64,000 nucleotides of DNA from positions 8,919,232-8,983,231 of the forward strand of contig CM070599.1 of the NCBI GenBank assembly GCA_036346395.1, given 5' to 3'. Shown piece after piece: positions 9,588-19,589 of the stretch. The position numbers and the translations under genes are program-made. The notes under the pieces were generated by a model. That model ran no database searches. It saw only the letters and a list, made by a program, of their open reading frames with translations, and had not been told where the DNA came from. Numbering within the stretch: the first letter of the stretch is position 1; each line of letters opens with the position of its first letter. This DNA comes from Hsuehochloa calcarea. Lineage: Eukaryota > Streptophyta > Magnoliopsida > Poales > Poaceae.

Positions 9588-11422
9588 GAAGGACCGAAAT
9601 GGCAACAGAGGGGGGGGGGGTGAATGGTGCCTTAAAAATTAAGAACTCCCCTTTACTGTATTTAAAACTATCCTACAAAACCCTCTGGAATTCTCAAGAA
9701 AAGAGGTGAAGCAAAATCAGAGAACAAAACAAGTTTCAGGCTGTTCTGTCAGCAATCGGAAGTTCCGCCCAGTCAGGTCCGGAAGTTCCGGAAATCGGAA
9801 GTTCCGCACCTTAGATGGCGGAAGTTCCGATTATCCTGACAGAAGAACAGAACGCTCTGGAAACGATTCAAAAATCCAAAATACTTTTGATTTGCTGCTC
9901 TTCTTGGGTCAAGTCTCACAGGACATCATCCTAAACAACATCTTGACCTCATGAGAAGAAATCGCAGACAAAGATCGTCTAATTAAAGAGAAATCGGATT
10001 TCTTGAAGAAGAGGTAAGAACGGTCACAAACTGAAATTCGAGAGCTTCTTTGATTCTTGGATTATGAAACTTTGAGGATGGCTACTTAATAGCCTAGTGA
10101 TCCTGCGTGCCAAGTTTCATCCCTTCTCAACAAGCCAAACCGGATTTTCAATAAAACCTAGAGACGGGAAGGAAGAACAGAAGAGGCAAAACTCAAGAAC
10201 GAAGATTAAACTAAGTTTGCTCGTGGGAAAGTTGATCAAATGATCTGGAGGTATCATCCCAACTGAGAGCAATCCATCTTAGCACTTTTCAACAAGAATC
10301 AACAAGAAGAACAAAAACCTCAAGATCAAGTTGTACGGGAGAACAAGAACAAAGGCATGAATAGAGAAATCAACTTCAAAGATTTCATTACTTGAAACGT
10401 AAATTACAGAGGTAAGCAAGGAGGAATGATTACAAGAAGTTCAGTTCATCCTCTCAACCTTAACCAACTAAAGCTACAAAGCAAAACAACCCTTAACCAT
10501 TAAAGCAAAAGCCAACAAACCCTATTCAAAACCCTAACCAAAATCTCCAACACTCTCACCAGGGTTACACTTCTATTTATAGCCTAGCTAACGGGTCTCC
10601 AACCCATTAAGCCCGCTACACCCGAACGGAACCGCCTCCACTTGTGCCGCTTTGCGAAAAGACCGTTTCGCCCCTTGCGCACCTTCTGGAAGCCTCCTGT
10701 GCACCTTGCTATCCTCGACTCACAACCACCTCAAGATTCACGCCGTCTTCGACACATCCCGACCGTTATGACCTCAACGCTGCCTGCGCCTAGTCCGATC
10801 ACCTCGTGTCTCGTCACGACTCCGTCTCGATGTCCTGCAGTCAACACAGAAAAACACACATCACATAGCATTGCCCAATATCATAGCATCAAAATTTGTA
10901 CAAGACTCAAACTCATACAAACTCAAAATCACAAAATATGCACTCTACGCTCGATTTCGCGATAATCGGAAGTTCCGGACTTACCATTGCGGAAGTTCCG
11001 ATTATCGGAATGTCCGAAGTCCCAAATTAGAAATTCGATTTACGCGGTTTTGCCCATAATCGGAAGTTCCGCACTTACCACTGCGGAAGTTCCGATTATC
11101 GGACCGTCCGCACTCTCAGGTTGGAAGATCCGATTGTCGTCACAGCAGAATACTCTTGTCAGTATTTTCGGACGTTCTGCGATCCCAGGTGCGGAAGTTC
11201 CGATTATCTCAACCAGAACACAATCGTCAGGATAATCGGAAGTTCCGTTTTACCACAGCGGAAGTTCCGATTATCGGATGTTCCGATTTCCAGAACCGGA
11301 ACTTCCGCACTTACAGAAACAGATCAACAGAAACGCAATCGCGAAGATTTCAATCACAAACTTCTCACCACAGCGTCAAATACTCATCACTCAAACGGGG
11401 ACCCTACTCACATGGTCTCTCA
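9588..11422 (-). repeat. E1 3' LTR (left)
   Basis: 1835 bp. It carries 11 exact copies of CGGAAGTTCCG in two clusters (9757-9829 and 10966-11269) and a minus-strand TATA (CTATAAATAG, 10573-10582). It matches 24905-26730 almost throughout. Differences concentrate in the G-run near 9609 and in the CGGAAGTTCCG clusters. Confidence 0.93.
10966..11310. repeat. Dyad cluster CGGAAGTTCCG in the E1 LTR
   Basis: The 11-bp near-palindrome occurs at about 10966, 10990, 11061, 11083, 11192, 11237 and 11259, with degenerate relatives between them. Three pairs form a larger dyad: TAATCGGAAGTTCCG, an ~11-bp spacer, then CGGAAGTTCCGATTA. The right LTR has the same arrangement at 26271-26620. Confidence 0.85.
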
Positions 11423-11436
11423 ATCTCCCCCTTGAT
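11423..11436 (-). other. E1 polypurine tract
   Basis: On the minus strand ATCAAGGGGGAGAT directly precedes the LTR start TGAGAGACC. This is the plus-strand primer of reverse transcription. Confidence 0.85.
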
Positions 11437-13173
11437 GAGTATATTGACAAACACGAAAAAGCATATAGAAGAGTTTGTGATAGAAGCCAAACATGGTCTA
11501 ATCTAGAAATCAAGAAGGCTCAAAACCATGTTTGTCAAAGAAGGATTGGAGCTTTAAATGAAAGAGCAAATTTTTTGCAAAGCTCCAGAAGACTCTCCAA
11601 ACTAACTTCTCCCCCTTTTGGCAATAAACACATCAAGAAGTTTTAAAGAGAGGAAAAATGACTATGATATTCATTTTAAGCATTAGGAGCCATGAAGATT
11701 ATCCAAAATGACTATTAGAGTATTACACCAAGCCATAACACATAAGACTGTTATCAAAATCATGACAATTGATGTATAGAATAGCTAAGACAGGAAATCC
11801 ATAATCTGATTAATGATCCAATTCTTTAGCAAGTCAAATAACCCAAGATTGTAGTCTAGCTAAAGGTATCCAAGGATAATGCAAGCCATGTCAAATAATC
11901 TAAGTTGAACTAAGAAGACTCATATTGTACAGTTTAGAGTGCTACCAGTCAAAAGATTGACTCAATTTTATCCAGTACTTGGTCTTTTTAATGAAAAGCA
12001 ATTTTAGCACAAGTTTCTTTTTCTGGAAGCATAATTATGGCTTTATCTTAGTGAAGCAAGTCCTGGACTAGGTGCCATCCACAACTACCTCCTAAGCTTC
12101 AACCAATTTTTTTTTCAAATCTTAACCATGTGCTAGATCCCAAGCCTTATGCGACCACTCCAAGCAACAGACTTAAGGAAGTGATCTTAGGTCATCCAAG
12201 GCTCCCCCTGAGTTCATGCCTAGTGCAATGGCAAGCAGTCTCATGAGAAAGATTTGGTGAGATCAGTTTTTTCGCACAAAAGAGATCATTTTTGCTTTTG
12301 AAGTTTTTAGACCAACGATTAAAGATAAGTCAAGTTTCTGAATGAACTGACATAGCTTACTCTGAAACTCAATAAAGGTTCAAGACTCAACTCAGCCTAC
12401 TTGACATGGCGAGAATCATAAAAGGATAACTTCAACCAGACTAGTCTCAAGAGCTATCATGACAAGATTTTAATTCAGGTTTAGCAATTTTAGTCACTTT
12501 ATCATGGCAAAGACTAAACTACACATAAAAAGTCATGATAAATCTAGCAGTTTAGCATAAATTATGGCAAGATGTAAAACAGTGAAACTGGATCATAAGG
12601 GATAATAGACAAGGCTCCAAATGATTATTTTATAATGCTAGATGAAAAGCACGAAAAACCAGATGCCCTTCAGAATTAGATGCATCTTTTAATTCAGGTT
12701 GAGTTATGACAAATTTAAGAACTAGAAGAAACACGATGAACTCCCCCTGAACCAAAGGAACAAAAACGAGAAACTGATAAAAGAATCAGAAAAAGGCAGT
12801 CCTTATAGCATAGAAAAGATATAGAGAATACTATAGCTCAGACAGATTCTTATCTACCCCATATGATTCCAGGACTATCAGCTGATCAACTAACAAACTA
12901 AGGAGCAAACACTGTCCCTGTCTACCCAAGGGTGGCCCGACCCTCGCTAGAACCTATAAGAAGTGAGTAAGCTCAACCTAGTGAGAAGAGGAACAGCTAA
13001 TAAGCAGCATCCTAGAAGCACAAGATAAGAACAAGCAGTCTAAGCAACTTGGAAATAGAACCATTCTAACCTATGCTGGAAGGACTAGACCCAATGCACC
13101 CAAATGCAATGCAACCAGAAAGGAGAAATAGCATAATTAAAATATAATACAATAGTAAAGCAAAAACTCCCCC
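11437..13173 (-). other. E1 3' non-coding internal region
   Basis: About 1.7 kb between RNase H and the 3' LTR without a supported coding frame. Four further polypurine-like tracts lie on the minus strand (plus-strand TCTCCCCC or CTCCCCCT near 11608, 12202, 12741 and 13167). No envelope-like frame is seen, although SIRE relatives can carry an extra frame here. Confidence 0.7.
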
Positions 13174-14073
13174 TCACAACAGTCCATAAGGACAAACCAC
13201 CCCGAGCTCGCCCCGCAGAGCTGAAAACCTTGAGCTATCCAGAGGCTTGGTGAAGATATCAGCCAGCTGGTGGTCACTCTCCACAAACTGGAGCACGATG
13301 TCGCCCTTCTCTACATGGTCTCGAAGAAAGTGATATCTGACATCAATATGCTTGGTCCGAGAATGTTGCACTGGGTTCTTGGCAATGCAAATCGCCGACG
13401 TGTTATCACAAAAGAGTGGAACACGGTCGATTACTAACCCAAAGTCCTGCAAGGTCGAGACCATCCAAAGCACTTGGCTACAGCAACTGGCTGCAGCAAC
13501 GTACTCGGCCTCTGCAGTGGACTGTGCAACACCGGACTGCTTCCTTGAAGACCAGGAGACAAGAGAAGTGCCTATAAATTGACAAGTGCCAGAGGTGCTC
13601 TTCCTATCTATACTACAGCCAGCGAAATCTGCATCGGAGAAGGCTCTAAGAGATAGACAAGAAGAAGAAGAGTACCAGATACCATAGTCAATGGTAGCTC
13701 GAAGGTACCGAAAGATGCGCTTCACCGCCTGGCGGTGAGATACGCGAGGAGAAGCCTGAAACCGAGCACAAAGACACACGGAGAAATGTATGTCTGGTCT
13801 CGAGGCTGTAAGGTACAAGAGGGAGCCTATCATGCTTCTGAACTCCTTTTGGTCAACAGGTTCACCGTCTTCATCTGGATCAAGAGCAGCTGTAGATGCC
13901 ATCGGAGTTGATACTGGCTTTCCATCACTCATGTCAAAGCGTTTCAGGAGGTCACGAGTGTACTTGCCTTGGTGCAGAAAAGTACCCTCCCTAGTCTGTT
14001 TGATTTGGAAGCCAAGGAAGAAACTTAACTCGCCCATCATGCTCATTTCAAACTCCGAGCTCATGACATCTAA
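13174..14073 (-). pseudogene. E1 polyprotein: end of RT and RNase H
   Basis: This is the last part of the copia Pol frame. It carries the conserved LLYLTASRPDI segment of the RT connection, then RNase H with SDADFAGC, the TAEAEYVAA segment, CDNTSAICIAKNPVQHSRTKH and the terminal HQLADIFTKPL, ending at TGA 13174. RNase H removes the RNA template during reverse transcription. The open frame extends upstream to 14286, but that part is out of register with RT. A small deletion near 14070-14074 shifts the frame after the YVDD motif, so the product is broken. Confidence 0.85.
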
Positions 14074-14767
14074 AGCGGGAGACAAGAGCATGCGAGCCGC
14101 TAAAGATAATGTCATCCACATAAATCTGGACGAGCAGAAGATCATTGCCAAGACGGCGGATAAACAAGGTCTTGTCAATTTTACCCATTTCAAAACCATG
14201 ACCCAACAGATAGGACTTAAGCCTTTCATACCAAGCTCTAGGAGCCTGCTTAAGTCCATACAAAGCTTTGGAAAGCTTGTAGACATGGTTAGGGTACTTG
14301 GGGTTCTCGAAACCAGGAGGCTGTCTCACATAGACTTCTTCCTCAATGAATCCATTGAGAAAGGCACTCTTGACGTCCATCTGGTAAAGCTTGAAACCCT
14401 TAGAAGCTGCAAAGACAAGCAGAATTCTAATGGCTTCAAGTCTGGCTACAGGTGCAAATGTCTCCTCAAAATCAAGACCCTCAACCTGAGAATAGCCCTG
14501 AGCTACCAGTCTAGCCTTGTTTCGAATGACTAACCCGTCTTCACTTTGCTTGTTTTTGAACACCCACTTAGTCCCAATGATATTGTGACCTCGAGGGGGC
14601 TCAACAAGCGTCCAGACCTTGTTTCTTTCAAAGTTTTCCAACTCCTCGTGCATGGCGTTAATCCATGACTCATCAGAGAGAGCATGACAAACGTCTTTGG
14701 GTTCAAACGAGGCAACGAATGCAGAATGAAGGCAGAAAAGAGATATGCCAGATTTTGAACGAGTGAC
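14048..14767 (-). pseudogene. E1 polyprotein: reverse transcriptase (RVT_2)
   Basis: A copia reverse transcriptase core. From the Met at 14653: WTLVEPP (residues 14-20), KARLVAQGYSQ (46-56), ETFAPVARLEAIR (64-76), catalytic Asp in QMDVKSAFLNG (D93), LYGLKQAPRAWY (131-142) and the active-site YVDD (178-181). The frame is continuous with the integrase frame upstream except for a single TGA at 14768. Past residue ~190 it leaves the family pattern because of the frameshift near 14072. Confidence 0.88.
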
Positions 14768-15730
14768 TCACTCAAAGAGATCTCCAATGATCTGCTCTGA
14801 AGGATGATCCTTTTGAATGTGTCTAGGAGGTCCAGGGTGAGATGAAGAAGTGGACTCTACCTCATGAGCAGATGAGGTAGGAACAGAGCCACTAGCTTCA
14901 GAGGAAGCAGAAGGTAAGGGCTGATCTCCTCGAGGTGCGGTGGAAGAAGGCACCTCAAGAGGAGGAGAAAGGACTGGATCGGGTAGACAACCCTCATCTC
15001 TGTCTTCCTCATCGTCCACAAAGATGGACTCAGACAGCTCTAGAGAACCTGAGATATCAGGCCTAGTCACCGGATTGGCCTCATCGAAGGTCACCTCACA
15101 GGTTTCTACCATTCTGCTAGACTCGCAGTTCCAGACTCTATAGGCACGAGAAGAAGTCGAGTAACCCAGAAAGATCCCATCACAAGATCGTGACTCGAAC
15201 TTATCTAGGTTTTCAGACTTCAGAATAAAACACTTGCAACCAAACACACGAAAATGCGAGACGCTGGGTTTTCGCCCATATCTCAGCTCATAAGAAGTGC
15301 GATGCAAGAGTGCCCTAAGAAAAACTCTGTTTGAAACATGACAAGCAGTAGCAATAGCCTCAGCCCAAAACTTCCTAGGTGTAGAGTACTCATCAAGCAT
15401 CGTCCTGGCCATCTCGACCAAGGTACGGTTCTTCCTCTCCACAACACCATTCTGTTGGGGGACGTATGGAGAAGAGAACTGGTGCTCTACACCTGTCTCA
15501 CCACAAAAACTCTCAAAGTAGGAATTCTTGAACTCGGTGCCATTATCACTGCGAATTGCTCGTAATGCACCTGGGAGCTCAACAGAAAGCCTACTAAAAA
15601 GACCACGAAAATGAGTAAACGTCTCATCCTTCGAGGCTAAGAAAAACACCCAAGAGTACCTCGAGAAGTTATCGACCACAACAAGAACATACCACTTCCC
15701 TCCTGCCGATTTGCACTCGAGCCGGGCCAA
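14768..15730 (-). pseudogene. E1 polyprotein: integrase core
   Basis: A 320-residue open frame with the retroviral integrase catalytic triad: D20 (VVDNFSRY), D62 (SDNGTEF) and E98 (NGVVERKN). Asp-62 and Glu-98 are separated by 35 residues, the DD35E spacing. RVFGCKCF and DGIFLGYS are the usual copia integrase C-terminal motifs. Integrase would insert the cDNA and leave the 5-bp duplication seen here. The frame has no natural ATG and is a segment of the polyprotein. An extra base in a short A/T run near 15708-15713 separates it from the GAG-pre-integrase frame, and an in-frame TGA ends it at 14768. Confidence 0.9.
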
Positions 15731-16055
15731 TCAGATCCATATGGAGCGGTTGCCACAGTGCATCGGTCATAGTCTTCGTGGATCGAGAGTGAGAAGTGGC
15801 AACCATCTTGCCGTACCGGCATGGAGAGCAAACTAGATCCTTGACCATCTTGAGTTTAGGCAAACCACGAATGAGGTCGTGGCCACTAACTCGGGTCAAA
15901 TGATCAAATCCTATATGACCAAGTCTCCTATGCCAGAAGGTCAAATCACGGGATTCAGATGCAATTAAACACCAGAGAGGATCACCGTAAGACTCGAGAA
16001 AAGTCAAGACGAAAAATCCTCCCATATCGAGAAATCCGCAAACTAGGCTACCCAA
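15669..16055 (-). pseudogene. E1 polyprotein: GAG-pre-integrase (zinc-binding) segment
   Basis: Contains LTFWHRRLGHIGFDHL and, downstream, LVCSPCRYGKM. This His...His...Cys-x2-Cys arrangement is the N-terminal zinc domain that precedes copia integrases. LHMDLIGPAR then leads into the integrase core, where the frame breaks by one base (near 15710). The first ~35 residues do not match the family, which suggests another break near 16000. Confidence 0.82.
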
Positions 16056-16481
16056 GAATCAAGAATTTTACAATTGTTTTCTTAAAGCTCACCTCGAATC
16101 GTCATCAGTAAGGTGAGAGGCGAAAGCGATTATCTGCGACTTACTTACTAAGGCAACATCTTTCAAAATAAAAGAACTATTAATGCTCACAGTACCTTTA
16201 GCGATGACGCGCCCAAATGAAGCATCTCCGAAGGTGATCATGTCATCACCTTGAGCACAGGCTAGGGAAGAAAACCAACGAGAGTCTCCGGTTATATGAC
16301 GAGAACACCCGGAGTCTACAATACAAACCTTTCCTTCCCGGCCGTGAACTGAGTCAAACAGAGTAAAGTCTCAAGATCGGGTGAATCAAAAGTGATTTTG
16401 GCACCCAATACCGAGTCACACGTCGAACAGATGAAGTAGTCAAGCAAGACTGACCTCTATCTACCCTACGCTCTCTGTCAC
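16056..16481 (-). pseudogene. E1 polyprotein: aspartic protease region
   Basis: In the third minus frame CIVDSGCSRHITGD is readable (active-site Asp-Ser-Gly codons at 16309-16317), followed by a WFSSL segment and further residues to about 16085. This is the copia retropepsin that cuts the polyprotein. The frame is not continuous with either neighbour, so frameshifts near 16480 and 16060 are inferred. Confidence 0.7.
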
Positions 16482-16875
16482 TCAACAAGCGGAAGGTGCG
16501 TGTGCGAGACTGAACTTATTCTTTGATTCGATCGCTATGGGAAAACGAGTCGAAGTGCCAGTAACATGCTGATCTCGCCGCGGGTAGCTATCTCGAAAGG
16601 GAAAACGAGATCTACCCTTAGGACGGCGGAAGTCACGACCAAAGGGAGCATGAGGACGAAAATCAGAAAACTCAGAAAATCCAAGTCCTCGATGCTGCCC
16701 TAAATCATTAGCAGTAGCAAACCTAGACCTCATGTTAGTCTTAAGTACACTCATGGTCTGGGGCTGACCCTGAATGCGCCTAAAGGACTCAACATGATCT
16801 CTACGCGCGAGTTTGGCGTGCCTGAAGCAATGATCAACCAAGTGTCCATCCTTCTGACAGAAGGTGCAATGATAC
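16482..16875 (-). pseudogene. E1 polyprotein: second zinc knuckle, split by E2
   Basis: Reading from the E2 junction on the minus strand, CTFCQKDGHLVDHC is a Cys-x2-Cys-x4-His-x4-Cys knuckle, followed by a basic region rich in Arg and Phe to the stop at 16482. E2 inserted one codon before this knuckle: the GATAC target site at 16871-16875 is repeated at 22481-22485, where the gag C-terminal frame breaks off. Without E2 and one target copy the two halves are in the same frame. That is a statement of register only. Confidence 0.82.
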
Positions 16876-17854
16876 TAATGAGGACATCGACCCTAAGGAT
16901 ACAACCACTGCTTCAACCTGCTGCACTGCATCCTCTACTTCCTTTACTTCACCAACATCTTCTCCAATTAGACTTTCGGCTAATGCAATGCCATATTACC
17001 CAATTAGATCGAGCTACGTCTACATGCCATGGTGCTACGTCTACATACCATGGTACTATGTGTACATGCCATGGTGCTACTACATGTGCCAAGCAGGAGT
17101 TCAAACTGGATACATTTTGGTCAGATCAGTTCGGAATCAGCCTGACAGCACCTACTTAAAACAGATATAACTTTTGCAAACGGAGTCCGATTCGGGTGTT
17201 CTTGGGCTTGTTGGAAAGCTAACGACGATATCTTTCCAACGGATCCAGCCTCACCTCCAAATATTTTCTGTACGCTTCGCAATCGTCAAAAGAAGGTGCT
17301 ATGTCACTAATTTGGGCCGATTTGGGCCTTGTAATCGTACCGGAATTGGCCCATATGCCGCCGGCCCACCTGGGGGTGTGATTACTGTTCATGTGAACAG
17401 TAATTCGTACCTTTAGTCCCACCCCTCTATTTCTTTTAGATTTGTGGTTCCTCATCCCTTATTTAAGGAGGATGCACCCCCTCTAGCTTCTTTGAATTTT
17501 GTTTAGTTAAAAGTTAGCCTTGTTGCAACTTCGTGTATTGGCTTGTGTCGACTAGACCAACCATAATACCGCTTTTCGAAATCCCAATTTTAATATTTCA
17601 ATCTTTATTTGCAATTTCAGATTGCTTTATCTTGTTCTTGCGTGCTTCTTCTGTATCACGAGGAATCGACCTTCGTGTTCAGGTCAACCGGGTATTCGTG
17701 CATGGTTGATAACGACTTGTTGATCAGTTCAGCGATTGCGTGGTTTCGAGCCTTGCGTGTTCATAGCCAGGATCGTCAGAGTTGAGCGACGCCTACCGGA
17801 CTTATCGTTCTCATCGAAAGATCGGGCCAACAAATCAAACCTTAGGGTTCATCA
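16876..17854 (+). repeat. E2 5' LTR
   Basis: Ends TTAGGGTTCATCA. TATA-like TTATTTAAG at 17459. It carries a triple 21-bp repeat at 17018-17080 and a direct GTGTGATTACTGTTCATGTGAACAGTAATT dyad region near 17376-17405. Confidence 0.92.
17018..17080 (+). repeat. 3 x 21-bp tandem repeat in the E2 LTR
   Basis: Three units of the type GTCTACATGCCATGGTGCTAC, each centred on CCATGG. The 3' LTR has the same three units at 21644-21706. Because 21 is a multiple of three, the overlapping open frame repeats the heptad YVYMPWC, but I do not regard that frame as a gene. Confidence 0.85.
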
Positions 17855-17856
17855 AG

Positions 17857-17872
17857 TGGTATCAGAGCCAGG
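17857..17872 (+). other. E2 primer binding site
   Basis: TGGTATCAGAGCCAGG, complementary to initiator tRNA-Met, lies two bases after the 5' LTR. Confidence 0.9.
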
Positions 17873-19355
17873 TTATTCGGTGAGAGTTTCCTGTTTTCTA
17901 GTAGTAGATTCGGTTTTCATACCTAGAGTCCAGAAAATTGCCCAAAAAAAATTACATCTATCATCCATACCGAGCCCCTTGAGCCTTTGCAATTTTTTTT
18001 CTTTTCAGTTTGCTTGTTGAATCTTTGGTTGCATTGTTATGTCTAGTTGCTGATCTTTAGCTCTAGTTATTGTCTAGTTGGTCGTTGTCTAGTTTGCTTC
18101 TCGTGTTTTTCCTTCGCGTCGCATGATCGTTGTTTTAGGGTTCATAGTTTTTACATCTAAACAGAAAATTCGTGGGTTAGAACTCCTCTAATCTGCACCA
18201 AAAAAAGAGAGAGAATACTTTGCTATATTAGCGACTTGTGGAAAACCCTAGAGCCGGCAAAAAAAATAGAAGGAGAAAGAGGCTGCCACACAAAACAAAA
18301 GCCGTGGTAGAAAAAAAACAATCTTACACCAAAACCCGTGAAAACTGGTGGAGACCTTCTACATATAGCCACAAGCTTGCATAAAAAATTTCTGCAAGAT
18401 TAGCCCACGGAATCAAAAGATATAGCAATTTAAAGATTGAAACCAAGTCGGTTTCCAGTCCGAGTACGATTCCGTTTCCGAGAGATCTTCAGTAAAACGG
18501 GCATAACTTTTTCATATGGTGTCCGATTTGGACGTTCTTGGACTCGGTGGAAAGCTAACAACGAGGCGCATACTTTCCAATTAATGCACTTGGCTCCCTC
18601 CAGGGAACCCAAAATCGGTCACTTTCGGCTCCGAATTCGCGTCACAAGTTTTTTGTTTTGGTTTTTGCCGTTTCTTTTAGTCTTCCCATCAGAATTTAGG
18701 GTTCGTCTCAACTGCAAAGTTGTATATTTCATCGAAACCTTTCAAACGAGTATATATAAGCCATATAAAACTTTGCTTTTTAATCTCTTGAGACTAACTA
18801 TTGTTTTCTGCTTAAACTAAAGGGCTGTTTACGCTGCACGTTATTCCGTTTTTGTGCTCTACATCGTGTGAACCATCTTGTGCCCTACAAAGAAGTTTGA
18901 GTAGTTGGTTAGCGTCTCTCCTAGCACTTGTTGTGAGGTTTTCCATTGCTTACATCAAGTCACATTTATCTTTGCGTGTGCGTACATACACATCTCTTAG
19001 TGGGGCTTTGATTAGCTAAACTTTGATTAGACTAGGATCAGCACTTGTGACTAGTACTTTGAACGGCTTTTCAACTTGGCATGCTGAATTGAATAATTGC
19101 TATTCCTTTGCTACATACTAGCCTTCCGAGCTCCACTTCCTACTAACTCAGCAGGTGTCGTTCCTCGCAATCGTTGGGCTGATCACAAGTGAGAGTATCA
19201 CGAACCAGCCACCGGTTGTACCACTTCCTTGCTGCATTGGTAAGAACTGGTAAGAACTGGGTATAAGCTTGAGTGTGAGCGACTTGTGAAACTCCAGAAT
19301 CTAGTAGTTCATAGGGACATATACACTGTGATTGGTTCTTTATTTTCTACTAACA
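17873..19355 (+). other. E2 5' untranslated leader
   Basis: About 1.5 kb between the primer site and the first gag ATG, without a supported coding frame. A long leader is common in gypsy elements and usually holds packaging and dimerisation signals, but none can be identified here by eye. A 12-bp tandem repeat (GGTAAGAACTGG) occurs near 19239-19260. Confidence 0.6.
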
Positions 19356-19589
19356 ATGACAGGGTCACATGGATCTACACATGGTGTAGACAATAACGAC
19401 CACTCTTTGGGGCATACTGGTGAGGGATCTTTCACACCTCGCACGAGAGAGCTCGTGCGGCACATTGAGCACTCGCTCGGTGAGAGTGTTCGCGATGCCT
19501 TGGATAAGATCAATGACAATCTCGTGGCGCTCCACATACGCGTTGCGCTCCTCGAGCGTCAGCCACTTGCTGACAACAGGACCCGGTGA
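19356..19589 (+). pseudogene. E2 gag, N-terminal segment
   Basis: A 77-residue frame from the first ATG after the leader, with an amphipathic stretch (RELVRHIEHSLGESVRDAL, then DKINDNLVALHIRVALLE) that could form a coiled coil as in many gypsy gag N-termini. It stops at 19587 and the gag core follows in a different frame (19586-21262). Either a frameshift has split gag here or this is a separate leader peptide; a frameshift is the simpler reading. Confidence 0.5.

Noticed and set aside
9757..11310. Possible CRISPR-like array
   Set aside because: Repeat units are 11 bp with irregular spacing inside an LTR of a eukaryotic retrotransposon; no spacers or cas genes.
13790..14533. 247-residue plus-strand frame
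   Set aside because: Antisense shadow of the E1 reverse transcriptase and RNase H region; no motif of its own.
16988..17170. Frame with repeated YVYMPWC heptads
   Set aside because: The repeat arises from the 21-bp DNA repeat in the E2 LTR; no start context and not conserved as a gene.
17857..17872. tRNA-like sequence
   Set aside because: It is only the complement of the 3' end of initiator tRNA-Met used as a primer site; no tRNA cloverleaf or A/B boxes around it.
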